Source: an uncultured Clostridia bacterium (lineage in GTDB: Bacteria; Bacillota_A; Clostridia; Christensenellales; Aristaeellaceae). Taken from it: a stretch of 12,789 nt of DNA. The first letter of the stretch is position 1; the number at the start of each line of letters is the position of its first letter. The position numbers and the translations under genes were made by a program. The stretch lies in contig CAMBWJ010000019.1 in NCBI GenBank assembly GCA_945871545.1, positions 1 through 12,789 on the forward strand. Reading direction: 5' to 3'. Shown here piece after piece: positions 5,009-12,789 of the stretch. The notes under the pieces were generated by a model, which saw nothing but the letters and a program-made list of their open reading frames with translations, did no database searches and was not told where the DNA came from.

Positions 5009-6565
5009 ATGGCAGAGCGCGTGCGGCAGTACGTGGGCATTGACGCGAAGAGCTTCTACGCCAGCGTCGAGTGCGTGGAGCGTCACCTGAATCCGCTGTC
5101 CACCAATCTGGTTGTGGCGGACGAGAGTCGGACGGAAAAGACGATCTGCCTCGCAGTCTCTCCCGCGCTGAAGGCCCGCGGCGTGCCGGGGCGGCCCCGC
5201 CTGTTCGAGGTGATCCAAAAGGTGCGCAGCGCCAACCGGGAGCGGCTGAACGAGGGCATTCGCTCGGGGGCCATCCGTCGTGACCCTGAGACCCGGAGGT
5301 ATCAGTTTTCGGGCGCATCCTTTGACGACGAAGCCCTGAAGAGCGATCCCTCGCTGGAAATCTCCTACATCGTCGCGCCGCCGCAGATGCGGCTGTACGA
5401 GGAATACAGCAGCCGCATCTATGCGACCTACCTCAAATACGTCGCACCGGAGGATATCCTCGTCTACTCCATCGACGAGGTTTTCATCGACGTGACCGAC
5501 TATCTGCGCACCTACGGCATGAGCGCATACGAGCTGACCATGGCCATGATCCGCGACGTGCTGTACAATACGGGCATCACGGCGACGGCGGGCATCGGCA
5601 CAAACCTGTACCTGGCAAAGGTCGCCATGGACATCGTCGCGAAGAAGGCGAAGCCCGACAAGGACGGCGTGCGCATCGCGGAGCTGGGCGAGATGAAATA
5701 TCGGGAGCTGCTGTGGACGCACCGTCCGCTGACGGATTTCTGGCGCATCGGGCGGGGCATCTCCACGAAGCTGGAGGACATGCAGCTGTTCACGATGGGC
5801 GACGTCGCCCGCGCCTCCCTCAACCCGTTGAAGGAAGCGCAGCTCTACAGGACGTTCGGCATCAACGCGGAGCTGCTCATCGACCACGCCTGGGGCTGGG
5901 AGCCGGTGACGATGGAGGTCATCAAGCAGTACAGGCCCTCCACGACCAGCCTGTCCTCCGGGCAGGTGCTGCACTGTCCCTATGATTTTGACAAGGGGCG
6001 GCTGATCGTCAAGGAGATGACCGAGCTGCTGGTGCTCGATCTGGTTCGAAAGCACGCCGTCACCAAACAGATCGTGCTGGACATCGGCTACGACCGCGAG
6101 AGCCTCGACGGTGCGCGCGGCAAGCGGTACAACGGCCCCGTGGTGATGGATCACTATGGCCGCAAAATCCCCAGGCATGCCCACAGCACCGGGAACATCG
6201 ACCACTACACCAATTCCACCCGCGCGATCATGGAGGCGGTTCTCAACGTGTACGACAGCGTCGTGAACCGGGAGCTTCTGATCCGCCGGGTGAACATTGC
6301 CGCCTGCAACCTCATCCCGGAGAGCGAAATCCCCGAGGAGAAGCCCGTGCAGATGGACATGTTCACCGACTACGAGGCACTCGATCGGAAGGCGCAGGAA
6401 AGGCAAGCGGCGGAGGAACGGGAGCGCAGGCTCCAGCGGGTCACACTCGCGATTCAGGACAAATTCGGCAAGAACGCCTTCCTCAAGGGCATGAACCTCG
6501 TCGAGGGCGGCACGACCATCGAACGCAACGGACAGATCGGCGGACATAAGGCAGGTGACAAATGA
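5009..6565 (+). CDS. Y-family error-prone DNA polymerase (UvrX/UmuC-like)
   Basis: A 518-residue translesion polymerase, which copies past damaged template bases with low fidelity. Palm metal ligands are visible: D12 in GIDAKSFYASVE and D156/E157 in YSIDEVF. Y17 is at the steric-gate position that excludes ribonucleotides. ATAGIGTNLYLAK (192-204) is the conserved fingers/palm segment, WRIGRGISTKL (245-255) the thumb helix-hairpin-helix, and STTSLSSGQVL (311-321) opens the little finger. QMDMF (448-452) matches the beta-clamp binding pentapeptide. The tail GKNAFLKGMNL...ERNGQIGGHKA (487-515) is typical of Bacillota members. Relative to Bacillus UvrX there is an extra segment of about 40 residues around 72-112. 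AAGGAGGT (4993-5000) lies 9 nt before the start, an excellent ribosome site. The stop overlaps the next start by ATGA. All catalytic residues are present, so it should be active. Confidence 0.93.
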   Translation: MAERVRQYVGIDAKSFYASVECVERHLNPLSTNLVVADESRTEKTICLAVSPALKARGVPGRPRLFEVIQKVRSANRERLNEGIRSGAIRRDPETRRYQFSGASFDDEALKSDPSLEISYIVAPPQMRLYEEYSSRIYATYLKYVAPEDILVYSIDEVFIDVTDYLRTYGMSAYELTMAMIRDVLYNTGITATAGIGTNLYLAKVAMDIVAKKAKPDKDGVRIAELGEMKYRELLWTHRPLTDFWRIGRGISTKLEDMQLFTMGDVARASLNPLKEAQLYRTFGINAELLIDHAWGWEPVTMEVIKQYRPSTTSLSSGQVLHCPYDFDKGRLIVKEMTELLVLDLVRKHAVTKQIVLDIGYDRESLDGARGKRYNGPVVMDHYGRKIPRHAHSTGNIDHYTNSTRAIMEAVLNVYDSVVNRELLIRRVNIAACNLIPESEIPEEKPVQMDMFTDYEALDRKAQERQAAEERERRLQRVTLAIQDKFGKNAFLKGMNLVEGGTTIERNGQIGGHKAGDK

Positions 6566-7026
6566 TGCGCGAGAAGAATCCCTATGCGGACATCCTCCAT
6601 CTTCCGCACCACCAGGCGGCGGATCGCAAGCACATGAGCATGCACGACCGCGCGGCGCAGTTTTCACCCTTTGCCGCGCTCACCGGCTTCGATGGCGTCA
6701 TCGCGGAGACGGGCCGGCTGACCGACCATAAAATCGAACTGTCCGAGAGCGAGAAGGTTCTGCTGGATCAGAAACTGACCCTCATCGACGAGGCCATCCG
6801 CACCGGCCGGCACCCGGAAATCACGCTTCTCTACTTCACCCCCGATGCACGCAAGGCCGGCGGTTCGTATCAGGAGCACACAGGCAGCGTCCGCCAGATC
6901 GATCCGATCGAGAGAACAATCGTTTTCCTGGCTGACAACGGTCGATCTATAGGAAAGAGAATCGCGATTGATGATGTAAAGGAGATACACGGCGAGCTTG
7001 TGGAACACTTGGATTGTTACGATTAA
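6562..7026 (+). CDS. YolD-like protein, partner of the Y-family polymerase
   Basis: A 154-residue YolD-like family protein. The signature is MHDRAAQFSPFAALTGFDGVIAETGRLT (residues 27-54), followed by a helical segment with KVLLDQKLTLIDEAI (65-79) and a beta-rich C-terminal part ending in IDDVKEIHGEL (136-146). Its ATG lies in the ATGA overlapping the polymerase stop; a second ATG at 6565 is also possible. AGGTGA at 6552-6557 serves either. This stop-start overlap implies translational coupling and near-equal synthesis with the polymerase. In Bacillota, YolD-like genes regularly accompany UvrX-type polymerases and have been proposed to stand in for UmuD; a direct UmuD-like role is not proven. 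This one has no S24 catalytic residues. It is the last gene before a strong terminator. Confidence 0.88.
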   Translation: MMREKNPYADILHLPHHQAADRKHMSMHDRAAQFSPFAALTGFDGVIAETGRLTDHKIELSESEKVLLDQKLTLIDEAIRTGRHPEITLLYFTPDARKAGGSYQEHTGSVRQIDPIERTIVFLADNGRSIGKRIAIDDVKEIHGELVEHLDCYD

Positions 7027-7047
7027 GCGTACTCCTTTTGCAGATTT

Positions 7048-7100
7048 AACGGGACTGCCCTCATGGCATTTCGCCATCTCAGGACAGTCCCGTTTTGTGT
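7048..7100 (+). terminator. Intrinsic terminator of the repressor-polymerase operon
   Basis: The arm AACGGGACTG-C-CCT (7048-7061) pairs with AGG-A-CAGTCCCGTT (7081-7094) with one internal mismatch. An inner stem ATGGC/GCCAT (7063-7067, 7073-7077) caps it. The stem is followed by TTGTGTTTATTT, a fair T-tract running into the stop codon of the convergent giant gene at 7103-7101. On the minus strand the hairpin is not followed by a T-run, so it acts mainly for the plus-strand operon. Confidence 0.85.
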
Positions 7101-10100
7101 TTATTTCAGTTCAATTTCCGCAACTTGATACATCCCATCGCCCGCATAGGGCGCCGTCAGCGCATAGTGTCCGGCAATCGTCGGAGCCGCCTCGGCGCTG
7201 CCGTCCATGGAGAGCGTCGGAGCCAGAGCGAGGGTGCTGTCCAGCAGCTCGATTTCCTCCACGTTTCTCCACGCGATGGCATACGCGCCTTCAACCGCGT
7301 CGGCGTTCTCCTCCGTCACCAGATGGCGCACATCCAGCACGACGCACAGCGTATCCATCAGCTCGGAGACGTTCAGCTCCAGCCCATCGCAGCGCAGCCA
7401 GATGGAGATTTCAAAGCCCTGTTCGCCATCCTCCTGTGTCACAGGCGCGATGCGCACCTCCAGATTGAAGCGCTCATACGCCGCTTCTGTCAGCGCTGCG
7501 TCCTCCATCGCGCTCCAGTCGCTCTGCAGCACTTCATCCGTGATCTCCTCGCCGGAGAGGATCAACGCCATCAGCTTTGCCATGTTGCCGCCGGTCAGCT
7601 CCGCGAGATTCATGCGCGCTGCCGCACTGCCGTTTTCAAAGATTAGATCGCCGATCTCATACTCCTGCAGCGTCTGCTGGAGCCTGACCAGCTGCGCGGC
7701 GTTCAGAATCAGGCTGCGCTGCGCAGCTTCGCCGTCCTCCTCCTGGGACGCGCAGATCAACAGGATGCGCTCCTCCATCTCCCCGTCGCTGACCAGCACC
7801 GGAAGCTGCACAAAGCCGACGGGTTCATACGCCGCGTCGAACACCAGGGAGGACATGCCCTCGAGGTACTCTTGCAGCGCTTCGTCGCGGATGGGTTCGA
7901 TGGTCGGCTCCTTCGCAGGCGTCTCTTCGGGAGCCTCAATGATCCTGAACTCCAGATCGCAGGCGCCGCTGAAGTTACCCATGCCGGTGATGGTGATGGT
8001 CGCGCGGCCCAGCCTGACATTGTTGGCATAGCTCAGCACGTAATCCGTTCCCTGCACAAGCGTCGCAGCGCCGAAGCGCAGCCTCGGCCTGGGCTTGATT
8101 TCCCGTCCGGTGTAGGTCTGCCTGCCGACAGTGGAGATGCTGACGGAGCCGTCCGCGATGTCGCGCGGCGCAATGGTCAGCGTACCCAGCAGCACATCCG
8201 GCAGGTAATTCGGATTGCTGCCCAGCTCCACGATGTACGCATACTGATCAACGTCCTCGCCGCTTCTGCGGGAGACGCTGTAATTGAGCGAATCGCCCTC
8301 CAGCACACCTGCGACGGAGACCTTCGCCTCCGGGTCCGCGTCGCCGTAGATCTTGGATGCGTTTCCGACGGTCAGGTTCACGGGCTTCTGATCCACGATG
8401 ACTTCGACCTTCCGCACCAGCATCTCCGGCGTCCATTCGTAGTTGTCGGGATCGTCGGGGGTGAACACCACATTGCAGCTGTTCAAGCCCGCAGGCAGCA
8501 GCACGTCGCCATTCTCCCATGCGAAGCTGCCCGGAGCATTTTCGCTGCCAGTGAGCGCGCTCTCGGAGAGCTTCTGACCGTAGGTCAGCCTGGAAGCCGC
8601 CGGGAGGATGACCTTCGGCGCTTCCGCCCGTGCGACATGAATCGTCACCTCGGCCTCCGCAGCCAGATAATTCGTGGTCTCCGCAGCGGTGATCTTCACC
8701 GTCAGGCCGTCGCCCTCTGCGACGGTGGTGAAGCTGTTGTTGGAGTAGACCAGCGCGCAGTCGCTGTGGTTCAGCGTCGCGCCGCTGTCCACGATCTGCA
8801 TCTCGCCGGTGTAGCTGTACTGCGTCGCCACGCCGCTTACGTCGATCGCGCTCTGGGCCTTGTGCACCGTCACGGGGATTGCCTGCTCCACCGTCACAGC
8901 GCCCGCGCCGTAGTCGTAGTCGCTTGCGTTGTGGGGCGTGTAGACCACCACGCAGTTGGGCGTGCCCGCATTGGGCTTCTCATCCGGGTTCTTCCAGGCG
9001 AAGGTTCCGTTCGTATCTGCGCTGGTCAGCACGGATGCGCGCAGCGAATCGCCGTAGGTGATGGCGCTGGCAGTGGGCCAAAGGATGGCCGGCGCATCCG
9101 CGGGGAGCACCGTCACGACAACGTCCTTCTCCAGCGTCACGCCGCTGTAGTCGTAGTTCTTCGCATCGTCGGGCGTGTAGCGCACGGCGAAGCTGTGCCG
9201 GCCTGCGTTGGGACGCTCGTTCGGGTTCACCCATGCAAAGCTGCCGTGCACGTCGTTGCTGGTCAGCACGGAGTCGGCGAGGCTCTGCCCGAAGGTGATG
9301 GAGCTTGCGCTGGGCCACTGAATCTCCGGGGCCGCCGCCCTGTTCACCCGGATGGTGATCGTCTTTCTCAGTTTGCTTTCCTCGTAGACATAGTTCACCT
9401 CGTCATCGGGCGTATAGATCATCGTGAAGGCCCATTCCATGGCCCTGGTCGGCACATGCTCCGGCTTCTCCCAGGCGAACGTGCCGTTTGCATCCCGGGT
9501 GTGGCTCAGCACGGAATCGGCGAGGCACTGGCCGTAGCTGATGTCGCCCGCAGTGGGCCAGTTGATCTCCGGAGCCTGCGCCTTCATGATGGTCACGCTG
9601 CGCGCTTCCACGCTGCCGATGGCATAGTTGTCCTTGTCCGCGCCCACAAGCTGATAGCCGGTGAAGCTGACAGCCTTGTTCGCGCCCGCATTCGGACTTT
9701 CGACGCTGGCGCGGGCATTCGTCACATCCACGCGCACATCGTCGCCGCTCAGTACGCCCTCCAGCGTCCAGCCCTGTCTGCTCAGCGGCACGTTGGTCGA
9801 GCCGTTGTAGGCAAAGCTCGCGGGCTGCTCCGGGCAGAGCGTGAGCTGCTTCTTCGCAATGTCCACGCTGCCAGTCAGCGCATCGCTCTCCAGCACATAG
9901 TTGCCGCTCTGCGCGCCCTCCAGCCGCAGCGTGATCGCAACGGCCTTGCCAGCTCCGGCGCTCTTGTTCTTCATTGCAGCGCTGGCCTTCAGCGTAACGT
10001 CGTCCCCCGCAAAGGGCGCGCAGTTGTACCAGCTTGCGCTGCAGGCGATGGTCACAGTGCCGTCGTAGGTGCGGCTCTGCAGGCTTGCGGTCGCGCGCAG

Positions 10101-12789
10101 CGTACAGGGCGCGATCAGGGGATGCACCTCGCCGTCAAGGCTACTTACGTAGTTGCCCTTGAACACGATGTGCGCGGTGTACTCGCCCACATTGCGCAGC
10201 ACTGCGCCGTTGTCCACCGTGATGGTGTAGTCGCCCTTGCCCAGGACGACGCCGCCGACCCTGAGCTCGAAGTCGTACGGATCGTACGCCGCGCCCCTGT
10301 AGGTCTTGCGGCGGGCAAACTCGTAGGAATCGACCTGGTAGGGATGCACCGTCAGCGTGATCGTGTCGGGACTCAGGGTATAATTGTCCGTGACCATTGT
10401 CGCGCCGGTCAGCGTCAGCTTCAGGCTGTACGTGCCCGCATCCGTGATGGGGAACGGCTTGCCGTCGGCCCGCGTCAGCGTCAGATACTCGACGGGGATG
10501 ATCACCTTCCGCCCTGTGGCTTTATTCGTGAAGCTCACATGATCCAGCACGTCCTCGGCGCGCAGGGAGAAGCCGTTCGGGCTGTAGCTCGCCGTCCACG
10601 TCAGGCTGGGCACCACCTCGGTCACATTGCGGGTTCCCACATCAAAGCTCGTCCATTCCGATCTGAACGCGCTGTCCGTTGCCTTCTTGCGCATCCAGAG
10701 CGTGTATTCCTTTAAGGATTCCAGGCCGGTGAAGCGAACGTTGCCCTTGGTCGCATCCTCAACCACGGTGCCGACGCTCTCGTCGGTCACAGCGCCGTCC
10801 TTCGCGACCAGCTTCATCTCGTAGTCCGCCAGCGACACGCCCTCCACGGTGATGGCGAAGGCGGCGGGGTAGATTGTCGGCTTTTGCACCACAGGCCGCG
10901 CGGGGATGGTAAGGGACGCACCTTCGCTCTTGGGCGAGGGACTGGCAAACGTACCCTCCGCCCAGTACACGGTCACGTTATGCGATTTGCTGTCCGGCCA
11001 GCCGCTGGTGACGTCGTCAATTTTGATCGTGTATCTGCCGTCTGCGTCGCCTGTGGGATCAGTTGCATTAGCCAGCATTTCAGCCAGAACGCACAGGCCA
11101 TAATTGGCGATCGCCGCGTTGTCCGGCTTCACAGCATACAGAGTCTCGTTCTCGTAGTCGATCTGCACATCCGGCGCGGGTGCCAAAGAGATGCCCACCC
11201 GTCTGGTAATGTCAATCTTGTCTCCACTTATGCCTGTCAGGCATACCTTGACGTCGCCGTAGGCAGAATAAGTATCAATCACCGCAGAATCCGTTGTGCC
11301 GAAAGTCTGACCATTTTTGTACACCCATTCCCAGGTATCGCTTGCATCCTTCAGGAAGTCCTGCGAAACATTCTTCACCTCGGCCTTGAGCGTGTCGCCG
11401 AGATAGGCGATGTAATTGCCGCTTGCATCCTTTCCCAGCTCCGTGCCGTCCTCGCGCTTGACGATGATCTCCGGCGCGGGAATGACCTCAGTCTCCGCAT
11501 AGCCCATAACAAAAGTACTGTAATACAATCGTACTTTCAGCCGACGGTTCTCATAGCCGCTGCCCGGCTTGATCGTGAAGCTGTTGCTGTTCGTGATATC
11601 AGGAGTGGTTCTATCCGCGCCCAGATAATATTGCCACGCCCATACCACATTTTGGTCAGGCACATTGAACTTCGGCGTTGCGGTGACGGTGTCGCCCACC
11701 AGCGGCGCGTAGGTGCTCAGCACGATTTCACCGGGCGTGATGCGCACGCCGGTGTCGAACCATTCGGAAGCAAAGCTGTTCTGCTTGCCCGCCGCATCGA
11801 CGCCGTACTGCCGCGCATAGATGCTGTAGGTCTGGCCACCGGCCAAACCACCGAGAATGGAGGGAACCCATTTGCCCGAGCTGTCCCTGCTGCAGGTAAC
11901 ATCTCCATAAGAGTTCACGAGCTTCACAGCCGCGTACTTCACGCTGTCGCTGTCCTCTGTCGTGATGGTGATGTTTAGCCACTTTCCGGAAACGGCACTG
12001 AACTGATTCGGGTTATCATAGCTGACGCTGCCGTAGGACGCAGACCCCGCAAAGCGCGCGGGAATCGCAACCGACATGTCCGCGGATACGGTATTTCTAT
12101 AACTGATCCCCAGCCTGAATTTTACCTCACCGGCTTCATTCGTCGGAGGATTGAGCTCGCTCAGATAACATCTGAACTCCTCAGAAGTGGACAACTTCCC
12201 ACTACCTTGGGCAAAGAATATACCAACATCTGCTTTACATCCCTCTTTCCGCTGAAGGACAATCGCTTCCTTCTCGTAATCCAGCCAGAACCGGATCGGA
12301 CACTCGATGCCGCTCAGCTCGCGGGTGATGCTCTCGCTGCCGATCGTCGCCGTGATGGACAGGCTGGTGGTGTGCCCGGGAATCTGGTATTCGCCGTTCA
12401 CAAGCGTGGGCGCATCCACCGCTTCGCCGTTGATCTTCCACGTCAGGCTTGCGTTCGGACTGGTCTCAACGCGCAGCCATTCGCCCCAGTACAGCGTGTC
12501 GCTGTCGCTGGCCGCATGCGTGCTGCTGACGTTCAGATGCAGCCACTTGCTCGCCTCGATGGTGCCGACCACGACCCACTGGGAGGGCAGCTTCTTGTCC
12601 GCATCGCTGCCGGGGGTGCGCGCGTACACGGTCACATCCGCACCGGGCTCCACCTTGCGGATGATCGTCTCCGCAGCGTCGAGGATCTTCTCGCCCACCC
12701 GGATTGCATCGTACCTGTCATGATTCGCGCAGTGGACGGTCACATCGCGCGTGCCGTCGGCATTGGCGGTATCTGCAACCGTGATGGTG
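7101..12789 (-). CDS. Giant multi-domain extracellular protein with Ig-like, YDG, YTPDD-repeat and MBG modules (5' end off-window)
   Basis: An unbroken frame of about 1,895 codons enters from the right edge and stops at 7103-7101. No start is visible; the GTG at 12743 is internal. Order from the N-terminal side: Ig/FN3-like modules with WxW and YDYE/IDYENETL strands (about 12789-10905); an FN3-like module (10905-10628); an Ig-like and a GNY-type module (10620-10107); two YDG-like modules, RTYDGTVTI and GDDVRVDVTNA (10106-9576); three YTPDD modules (9575-8859); a SYTGEMQ module (8858-8622); a fourth YTPDD module (8621-8391); an MBG-like module with ASKIYGDADP (8390-8166); a TYTG/GTDYVLSYANN module (8165-7938); and a C-terminal domain of about 270 residues (to 7101). 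Such arrays are typical of secreted adhesins or scaffolds. No LPxTG, SLH or C-terminal membrane helix is seen, so release or non-covalent attachment is likely. The signal peptide would be off-window. Exact function is unknown. Confidence 0.85.
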   Translation of the reverse strand, partial: TITVADTANADGTRDVTVHCANHDRYDAIRVGEKILDAAETIIRKVEPGADVTVYARTPGSDADKKLPSQWVVVGTIEASKWLHLNVSSTHAASDSDTLYWGEWLRVETSPNASLTWKINGEAVDAPTLVNGEYQIPGHTTSLSITATIGSESITRELSGIECPIRFWLDYEKEAIVLQRKEGCKADVGIFFAQGSGKLSTSEEFRCYLSELNPPTNEAGEVKFRLGISYRNTVSADMSVAIPARFAGSASYGSVSYDNPNQFSAVSGKWLNITITTEDSDSVKYAAVKLVNSYGDVTCSRDSSGKWVPSILGGLAGGQTYSIYARQYGVDAAGKQNSFASEWFDTGVRITPGEIVLSTYAPLVGDTVTATPKFNVPDQNVVWAWQYYLGADRTTPDITNSNSFTIKPGSGYENRRLKVRLYYSTFVMGYAETEVIPAPEIIVKREDGTELGKDASGNYIAYLGDTLKAEVKNVSQDFLKDASDTWEWVYKNGQTFGTTDSAVIDTYSAYGDVKVCLTGISGDKIDITRRVGISLAPAPDVQIDYENETLYAVKPDNAAIANYGLCVLAEMLANATDPTGDADGRYTIKIDDVTSGWPDSKSHNVTVYWAEGTFASPSPKSEGASLTIPARPVVQKPTIYPAAFAITVEGVSLADYEMKLVAKDGAVTDESVGTVVEDATKGNVRFTGLESLKEYTLWMRKKATDSAFRSEWTSFDVGTRNVTEVVPSLTWTASYSPNGFSLRAEDVLDHVSFTNKATGRKVIIPVEYLTLTRADGKPFPITDAGTYSLKLTLTGATMVTDNYTLSPDTITLTVHPYQVDSYEFARRKTYRGAAYDPYDFELRVGGVVLGKGDYTITVDNGAVLRNVGEYTAHIVFKGNYVSSLDGEVHPLIAPCTLRATASLQSRTYDGTVTIACSASWYNCAPFAGDDVTLKASAAMKNKSAGAGKAVAITLRLEGAQSGNYVLESDALTGSVDIAKKQLTLCPEQPASFAYNGSTNVPLSRQGWTLEGVLSGDDVRVDVTNARASVESPNAGANKAVSFTGYQLVGADKDNYAIGSVEARSVTIMKAQAPEINWPTAGDISYGQCLADSVLSHTRDANGTFAWEKPEHVPTRAMEWAFTMIYTPDDEVNYVYEESKLRKTITIRVNRAAAPEIQWPSASSITFGQSLADSVLTSNDVHGSFAWVNPNERPNAGRHSFAVRYTPDDAKNYDYSGVTLEKDVVVTVLPADAPAILWPTASAITYGDSLRASVLTSADTNGTFAWKNPDEKPNAGTPNCVVVYTPHNASDYDYGAGAVTVEQAIPVTVHKAQSAIDVSGVATQYSYTGEMQIVDSGATLNHSDCALVYSNNSFTTVAEGDGLTVKITAAETTNYLAAEAEVTIHVARAEAPKVILPAASRLTYGQKLSESALTGSENAPGSFAWENGDVLLPAGLNSCNVVFTPDDPDNYEWTPEMLVRKVEVIVDQKPVNLTVGNASKIYGDADPEAKVSVAGVLEGDSLNYSVSRRSGEDVDQYAYIVELGSNPNYLPDVLLGTLTIAPRDIADGSVSISTVGRQTYTGREIKPRPRLRFGAATLVQGTDYVLSYANNVRLGRATITITGMGNFSGACDLEFRIIEAPEETPAKEPTIEPIRDEALQEYLEGMSSLVFDAAYEPVGFVQLPVLVSDGEMEERILLICASQEEDGEAAQRSLILNAAQLVRLQQTLQEYEIGDLIFENGSAAARMNLAELTGGNMAKLMALILSGEEITDEVLQSDWSAMEDAALTEAAYERFNLEVRIAPVTQEDGEQGFEISIWLRCDGLELNVSELMDTLCVVLDVRHLVTEENADAVEGAYAIAWRNVEEIELLDSTLALAPTLSMDGSAEAAPTIAGHYALTAPYAGDGMYQVAEIELK
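8391..9575 (-). repeat. Four protein-level YTPDD modules of 77-81 residues
   Basis: Modules at 9333-9575 (81 aa), 9096-9332 (79 aa), 8859-9095 (79 aa) and, after one unrelated 79-aa module, 8391-8621 (77 aa). Each begins APxIxWP(T/S)A or a close variant, continues (I/L)(T/S)(Y/F)GxxLxxS(V/A)L, then GxFAW, a P-x-G/R turn and (Y/F)TPDDxxNYxY (YTPHNASDYDY in the third). It ends in a strand leading to a V-x-V pair. The spacing is regular, so each is likely one Ig-like beta-sandwich. DNA identity is moderate, implying old duplications rather than a recombining tandem array. Confidence 0.8.

Noticed and set aside
4982..6667. 561-codon open frame on the minus strand
   Set aside because: It is fully antisense to the polymerase, whose catalytic motifs are unmistakable; the antisense product has no recognisable features.
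7872..10715. 947-codon open frame on the plus strand
   Set aside because: It is antisense to the giant gene. Its translation is rich in His, Arg, Gly and Val without domain-like patterns. The minus frame shows clear YDG/MBG/YTPDD modules, and strong GC-ending codon use keeps the opposite frame open.

Overview
The window looks like chromosome from a fairly GC-rich member of the Bacillota, most likely an intestinal Clostridia lineage. This rests on AGGAGG-type ribosome binding sites, sigmaA-like promoters, a Bacillota-type Y-family polymerase followed by a YolD-like protein, a MerR/MATE efflux pair, and a giant secreted protein built of MBG/YDG/Ig-like modules. The genus is not resolved. No rRNA, tRNA, CRISPR array, insertion sequence or att site was recognised.

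Left part (1-2772, minus strand). A MATE multidrug transporter and a BmrR-like MerR regulator share one promoter. That promoter has the stretched 19-bp spacer and central dyad typical of MerR-activated promoters. The transporter frame is broken about 35-40 codons before its end and runs, by chance of phase, straight into the MerR frame. After the pair comes the start of a secreted C39-like cysteine peptidase, which runs off the left edge.

Middle part (2773-7100, plus strand). A 314-bp intergenic region holds three copies of an ATTCTTGTGAT element, a good sigmaA promoter and a Gram-positive LexA-box-like dyad. It leads into an XRE/S24 self-cleaving repressor gene. Downstream, closely spaced, are a SLOG/DUF1273 protein, a small conserved unknown protein, a UvrX/UmuC-like Y-family polymerase with a beta-clamp motif, and a YolD-like protein that overlaps the polymerase stop. 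A strong hairpin terminator ends the run. I read this as a DNA-damage-inducible mutagenesis cassette. The model is that the S24 repressor holds down its own promoter and is inactivated by RecA-stimulated self-cleavage, as known for Lactococcus HdiR, which controls umuC.

Right part (7101-12789, minus strand). One open frame of about 1,895 codons enters from the right edge and converges on the polymerase operon. It encodes a very large, probably extracellular protein: Ig/FN3-like modules, two YDG-like modules, four modules of about 80 residues with a YTPDD-NY motif, an MBG-like module and a C-terminal domain of about 270 residues. No LPxTG or membrane anchor is present at the C-terminus. Its N-terminal part has AT-richer patches that the rest lacks.
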